A DNA stretch of 64,000 nt, from assembly GCA_025201365.1 (NCBI GenBank), contig JAIXMF010000001.1, positions 2,294,001 to 2,358,000 on the forward strand, written 5' to 3'. This document shows, piece after piece, positions 59,001 through 64,000 of this stretch (position 1 is its first letter; every line of letters starts with the position of its first letter). Made by a program: the position numbers and the translations under genes. Under the pieces are notes generated by a model, which searched no databases, had not been told where the DNA came from, and saw only the letters and a list, made by a program, of their open reading frames with translations. This DNA is from Syncephalis plumigaleata (taxonomy: Eukaryota; Zoopagomycota; Zoopagomycetes; Zoopagales; Piptocephalidaceae).

Positions 59001-60492
59001 TGACGATAATGCTGTAAAACTACGTGAACACAGTTTAGCACGACTACGACAAATAGGAATTATCGCGAATGATGAAGGGGAGACCGTTAGCACGGATATA
59101 AGGCGATTCTACACGATAATACCGATCTAATACTGGCCGAACTCTCCATGTATGCCATTCCTAAACTAGGATTGAACTGGCAACCCGTATTGTCCATACT
59201 ATACATTATGGAGGTGGTGAAGTGTATCCTCGTTCTAAGCGAACATACCAATGCATCGATACGTCATATTGGAGACACCATCCTAGTGGGCACGTCACTT
59301 GCTACGCATCCAAATGACGCCAAACTATTCACCGATGACACACGATGGAAGACGTGGAGTAATTATTTAACGGATAACAACGATGTCGAGGATATTGCAG
59401 CTATAGCCACGATAGCTAATCTTATTGATTCTAGCAAAACTAGTAGCACTACAACAGAAGCATCTGGCAAGCTATCCGAGCAACAATTGTACAAACTTGT
59501 ACGTACATTTATTCTACCATTCTTACGTCGATCTCTACTGTTATTACATACACGGTTCAATTTCATACCAAATGCTCGAGCGGGTTTATCGGAATACGAG
59601 CAACTAAGAGAGCAGATGGGATTGCCATCGTTTAGCGAGATTGCCCAAATGATCACGAACGATCAGTCTCGTGTCGGCATACTAGTACGACAATGGTGCG
59701 CTTCACATCAGGCGCAAAGTCAAGCAGCCTTGTCGGCACTAGTTAAAAGTCTTGAAGAAGCGAGTGGAAACGAGAGTGCCAATCGTCGTACCGGCGATGT
59801 CTGGGTGTCTAAACAGCTGCAACGACAGTCGACCATTCGATTAGCGTCACCTGTCGTCTACGAGTTAATACCGTTGCCCTATAAAATGGAACGTCTATTC
59901 GAGTTGGTTATGCGACGCTCATGTAAGAATTGTCGTAAAATACCGGTATATCCGGCAATATGCCTCGTATGCGGCATGCTCGTATGTAGTCAGAGTATTT
60001 GTTGTAATGAAGGTGGACACGGCGAATGTTACATGCATATGAAATCGTAAGTTTATCTTCATTTATTTAATTGTACACGTAATAATTGCATATCGACTAA
60101 TGTGCAATAATGGAAACACGTATATATAGATGTTCTGGCAACGTTGGTATGTTCCTTTTACTAAAACGATGCTACATTCTTTTATTACATCGTGAAAGTG
60201 GCTGTTTCACACTGGCACCTTATTTGGACGTGCATGGAGAGGCCGATGCTGATTTAAAGTAAGTGGAACCACGCATAGAACAACATATGATGTGATGATG
60301 ACTCGTTAACTGACCAATTATTTGCACATTCATATGCATATTCATATTGTATGTAGACGTGGATTGCCGCAATTCCGTAATGCTAAAGCCTACGATGATT
60401 TGCGTAAGAAATGGCTCAACCAAGCCATCGCCATTGATGTGGCAAGAAAAATGGAACAAGCCTACGATGTTGGCGGTTGGGAATCATTTTAA
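53011..60492 (+). CDS. UBR1: UBR1-type E3 ubiquitin ligase (N-recognin)
   Basis: UBR1 recognises destabilising N-terminal residues and ubiquitinates the protein for the proteasome. The product is about 2200 residues, in the usual range or slightly longer. In order: acidic N-terminus; UBR box for basic N-degrons (CGHIFKSGESIYRC, TCGVDETCVLC, CCDCGDVEAW) split by an intron at 53508; ClpS-like domain for bulky hydrophobic N-degrons (YTVVLWNDEVHSFLDV); acidic inserts (about 54570-54620, 55800-55860, 57710-57750); RING/H2 region (CMVCKEE ... STCGHFVHMECF ... YMCPLCKSLGN); and a C-terminal UAIN-type domain with CRKIPVYPAICLVCGMLVC, ending near GGWESF. Between 57180 and 59118 the frame slips five times (near 57180, 57537, 57885, 58300, 59110), each as if one base were missing, while motifs continue. 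The first 4 kb show none. I treat it as a functional gene with probable consensus errors. Confidence 0.92.
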
Positions 60493-60614
60493 ACACGATG
60501 ATTTCATACGTTTGTCGTTGTCGTTGTTGTTATTGTTGTTCTTACAATGAAATATTGTCAAGCTGATTTGATTTATAATGAATTCACGATTTGTGTATAC
60601 GTGTGCTTGTGTCA

Positions 60615-61192
60615 TACAGTGTTTTTCCATCCAATTTGCGCATTTATCCTTTAACGTTTGCAGTTTATTAATAAACAGATTCACACAATTGTTAACACCA
60701 TTATCACTATAGAAATGCCAATTGATATAGCATGATAATAATAACAATTCAGTATTAGTAATGAATCATCATTGATAGCGTTAATATCATCATCAATTCT
60801 GTAAGATAGATGATACAAGTGTACTAGTATAGTTGGATATTGCCATGTCATGTACTTACAAGTAGCTATTGATTATCGTGTATGGAATCGGGATATGGCT
60901 GCATATTTGAATTTCATTCAGATTATCCGCAGTGCTCGCAATGGAAAGGGTGTTCCAACACAATTCCAACGACGTGCCGTTCCTCCTCCTGATTCTGGTA
61001 CGTCCGCAAAGCATTCACTAAATGAAGATCAAGGTCAAGAGGGAACAAGAGGGATCCAAACACAAAAAACAAATTAACCAGATTGTATCGTCAATCGTTT
61101 AAAATACAGGGTGGTTGTAAGTGTTAACATAATTATCATTTATTCGTAACAACAAATGGCTAACCGCGCAAATTGGATGGAAAAGAACTGTA
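60615..61192 (+). mobile_element. TIR DNA element, copy F, with Fanzor-like fragment
   Basis: The element is 578 bp, the largest in this window. It starts TACAGTGTTTTTCCATCC and ends GGATGGAAAAGAACTGTA, with TA at both borders. It is copy A in the opposite orientation with a slightly longer coding fragment. It occupies most of the gap between UBR1 and ChaC, ending 105 bp before the ChaC start codon. Confidence 0.85.
60850..61077 (+). pseudogene. Fanzor/TnpB-like C-terminal fragment, second copy
   Basis: This frame encodes 75 residues with YRVWNRDMAAYLNFIQIIRS and GKGVPTQFQRR, nearly the same as the copy at 6983-7225. The presumed RuvC-III aspartate of NRD is kept in both. The upstream nuclease domains are absent. 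The tails after VP differ between copies. The start codon lies in the same place in both, but translation is not shown. Confidence 0.5.
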
Positions 61193-61296
61193 ATACACCA
61201 TTATTCTAATTGCTCATCCTTTTCCTATTGCTTGTCTCTCTCTCTCTGTCTCCTTTCCCTTTCTAATAGTACAACTAGAACCAGTCTACCTTCAAT

Positions 61297-62350
61297 ATGG
61301 AGGAGATTCCTATTGTTGATAGTAGCACCACCTCTATGTGGGTGTTTGGCTATGGTAGCCTCATATGGAAGGTTGATTTTCCCTATGAGAAACGGTTAGT
61401 ACTATAGAACAAGTGGTAAATGTATGTATGCATTAACAATAATACCTATATGTTGTTAGAGTGCCAGGATTCATTCGTGGTCATGTGCGCGATTCTGGCA
61501 GGTAATTTGGTGGAATGAATATTGTAGAATAACAACTCGTAGCAAATATTGACGAAATAAAGCAATAATAGTCGAGCACCGATCATCGTGGTACAGACGA
61601 TTATCCAGGTCGTGTAGTTACTCTAGTGCCGCACAATGAATGGCAAACCATGAACGATATTGTAAGTGAGGTGAACGACATCCTCCCTATACGACAAACT
61701 AATTCATGTTAGCATGTCCACGCTCATGATGAAGTGACATGGGGCGTGGCGTATAAGGTAGCCGATGCCGATGTGGAGCGTGTACGTGCACATCTCGACT
61801 ATCGAGAAAAGGTAAATAAACATGACATTGTGATCGATAGGATGAAGAGCGTAAAAGCTAATCCTATGCAAATCATATGATTACACTATTTTACGAGTAG
61901 AATGGATATAGTATACATTATGTGGATGTATTTCAAGCAATAGATAGTGAAATACCAGTCGTGAAACAGGTAGATTATGATTACATTATTACATTGCTTA
62001 TTGCTTATTGACGATCTGCTAATTATAAATTGATGTATACAGGCGATGATATACATTGGCACCACGTCGAATAGCGAGTTTTCGGGGCCGGAATCAATTG
62101 ACGAGCTTGCAAGTAGAATTGCCATGGCTGTTGGTAAGTAACCGGATGCAATTGGTAAATGATCATACTTTAACATTGACATGCCATGATAATGTAACCA
62201 TTAGGACCTAGTGGTCCCAACCATGAGTATTTATTCAATCTATGCGAGGCATTACGCTCCTTAGCACCGCAAGCTCATGATCCGCACCTATTCGAGCTAG
62301 AGGAACGAGTTCAAAAGTTATTGGAACAAGTTAACAATCGAATAAACTAA
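61297..62350 (+). CDS. ChaC-type glutathione-specific gamma-glutamylcyclotransferase
   Basis: The enzyme degrades glutathione in the cytosol to 5-oxoproline and Cys-Gly. Seven or so short exons carry the family blocks in order: [12 protein letters not shown] (substrate-binding glycine loop), [44 protein letters not shown] joined to NGY (the catalytic Glu lies in this R-E segment) and [18 protein letters not shown]. At the end of the second exon (near 61490) the expected RRFWQ needs one more base, a further slip of the kind seen in 5-oxoprolinase and UBR1. Without it the frame reads RDSGR. The ATG at 61297 is the only suitable start. Confidence 0.9.
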
Positions 62351-62651
62351 ATAAATAATCATTGAATTTTACGTAATTAATGAGTGTCCTCTATGATGAA
62401 TTAGTAAATACGAATTGATCTATTCGGATGCAATCGGGTATACTGAATGAATGACCAATTCCGTAACAATCCGAATAACAATTACGCAAATTGAATTCCG
62501 AGTTATTCCGTATCATCATCAGATCTAATAGTACTAAGGGGATTCGTCATGTTTGATACAGGCTTGCTCGTCGCGATACGTCATTCTTTCTTTACTTTAA
62601 CCAGTGTTATACCTAGTTTATTGAACCTAACAACTAAGAAAACGAGTATTC

Positions 62652-63208
62652 ATGGCTGAACATCCCGCGTATACTATGGCCGGCCTATGTAAGTTGAACT
62701 GATTACCTCGTGCCCATTTACTTACTTACTTACTTATTTACCTATTGAATCTCACGATGACTAGGTGCCTTAGGAGGCGTTATGGGCTACGTCAAAGGTC
62801 GTTCGATGCCATCACTTGTGGCAGGATTAGCGTTTGGCACGGCGTACGGTGTTGCCGGGTAATTATTTAGACATGCCAACTAGTGGTATGAGATCATGAC
62901 ATCCACGACTAATAGATGTGGTTAGTTATCTTATTCATAAGAATAAAGATCATGGACATGATTTAGCGGCAGGTTAGTAGTTTATGACGTATAAAAGTAT
63001 GCGTGTATACGTATATCCTCCGTGTTTAACATTTGAATTCTTCTTCTTTCATCGTTCATCATTAGCCACTTCATCCGTACTTATGGTGGCCATGCTTCCA
63101 CGAGGTCTACGTACAAGAAAACCGCTGCCACTTTTACTCGCCTCACTAGGCATGGCATCAGGTGCTTATCATTTCAGAAAGGCATATGAAGAACGACATG
63201 GTGTTTAA
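62652..63208 (+). CDS. TMEM14/UPF0136 small membrane protein
   Basis: Four exons give about 105 residues. Phase-consistent splicing yields MAEHPAYTMAGLCALGGVMG, YVKGRSMPSLVAGLAFGTAY, YLIHKNKDHGHDLAA and ATSSVLMVAMLPRGLRTRKP, ending YEERHGV. The glycine-rich helices and the KGRSxPSLVAG and RKPLPL motifs mark the TMEM14 family. Its members lie in mitochondrial or other inner membranes, and one animal member is needed for haem synthesis. Function here is unknown. Confidence 0.87.
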
Positions 63209-64000
63209 TAAGATAAATAAACAAATAAAATATACCTAATTGCTATTACTTTTTAATCGATACTACGCGTACAATTGCATGAATAAATAATGATAAACAA
63301 ATATAAATTACCAAATGGTACAAATACACTACGATTGGTCAACAATTTAGCACTATATATGTGTAGATACGCTAGTGATCAACAAGATGAACGTATATTA
63401 CAGCGCTGACAAGACTGATGGTTAACAATGCATGCGACGTGCTAATGTAGACCTTTGGTATCTCGGTAAAAAGAGTATGTCAAATTCTTGTGTAGCGATA
63501 AATAGCATGAATGATGGTGTGAATAGATACGCATTCACAAAGAAGAGTGAAAGAACGAATGAAGCGAAAAGAAGAAGGAAACTACACGTTATTGGTGTCG
63601 TTGTTGTTGTCAATGTAGTACGACAGATACACCAACATTTGCGAACTATAATCGATTCACATTCAAAGGCCGCTTCTTTCTAAATTCAGCCTTCGCTTTA
63701 ATCAAGTATTACTAGTCACGCAGTCATTATAGATGGATAGGTGGATAGAGAGATGTGAATGAACAAAATAAGGCGACTCGTTGACTCCACTATCTATCTA
63801 TTCAGATAAAGTAAGATTTGGAACGATTCACGATACTATTAGATGTGGCAATGCGCTATACTAAAAATTCAAGTTGAACTAGCGAAAGAAATGCATCAAT
63901 CGTGCTAGCTACAGAAGTATAAACCCTGAACCAAGTCGGCGCTATAATTTACCGGTGAACCATGCGTATATATGTGGTTGTTGTCGTTTCGTTGTCAAAT
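63209..64000. other. intergenic at window end
   Basis: This is AT-rich sequence after the TMEM14-like gene. Short frames on both strands around 63422-63683 show no recognisable similarity. No RNA gene or repeat is evident. Confidence 0.45.

Noticed and set aside
20-64000. tRNA, rRNA and CRISPR arrays
   Set aside because: I scanned both strands by eye for T-loop-like GTTCGAATC blocks and for regular spacer repeats and found none convincing. A tool-based search could still find a tRNA.

Overview
The window is nuclear DNA from a fungus, most likely an early-diverging one (Zoopagomycota or Mucoromycota grade). The fungal assignment rests on a CCG-9-type trehalose phosphorylase, an AA11-type lytic polysaccharide monooxygenase, a Ty3 chromovirus and a DIRS-type element. 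An Integrator subunit (INTS9) argues against Ascomycota and Basidiomycota. The genus is not identified. Genes are compact and most carry many short introns (about 45-130 nt, GTAAGT-like donors, CTAAT/CTAAC near the 3' end, TAG acceptors). Single open frames therefore understate the genes, and coordinates below span introns.

Layout: 5-oxoprolinase (394-5738); polyprenol reductase (5881-6783); a terminal-inverted-repeat (TIR) element carrying a Fanzor/TnpB-like fragment (6922-7463); trehalose phosphorylase (7848-10543); TMEM256/DUF423 (11170-11648); complex I subunit NDUFA5 (11915-12477); FAHD1 (12688-14000); a mitochondrial RRM protein (14093-15163, minus); TMEM19/DUF92 (15336-16814). A DIRS-like element (17511-26793) follows, with a young Ty3 chromovirus (21252-26310) nested in its recombinase gene. 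Next come an AA11 LPMO (27053-28324), INTS9 (28575-31253, minus), an alpha/beta hydrolase (32950-34291), Zim17 (34393-35073), a TPT/DMT transporter (35505-37064, minus), two tandem MFS transporters (38413-40505, 40884-42836), cysteine dioxygenase (44032-44827), a 5.5-kb gene-poor tract with transposon debris, an unknown 562-residue protein (50343-52031), a small uncertain minus-strand gene (52385-52813), UBR1 (53011-60492), ChaC (61297-62350) and TMEM14 (62652-63208).

Functional threads: ChaC, 5-oxoprolinase and cysteine dioxygenase together cover glutathione and cysteine breakdown, although they are dispersed. NDUFA5, FAHD1, Zim17 and the RRM protein are predicted mitochondrial.

The most notable observations are: (1) a family of TA-flanked TIR elements, two of which keep the C-terminal RuvC-III-like end of a Fanzor/TnpB protein; (2) apparent microexons, including a 3-nt ATG exon at the same place in both MFS paralogs and five exons of 11-23 nt in 5-oxoprolinase; (3) at least 17 apparent one-base frame slips, all in the same direction, confined to a few host genes and probably consensus deletions; and (4) a DIRS element with a legible internal complementary region, interrupted by a chromovirus with matching LTRs. 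No operon-like or defence-type new system was found.
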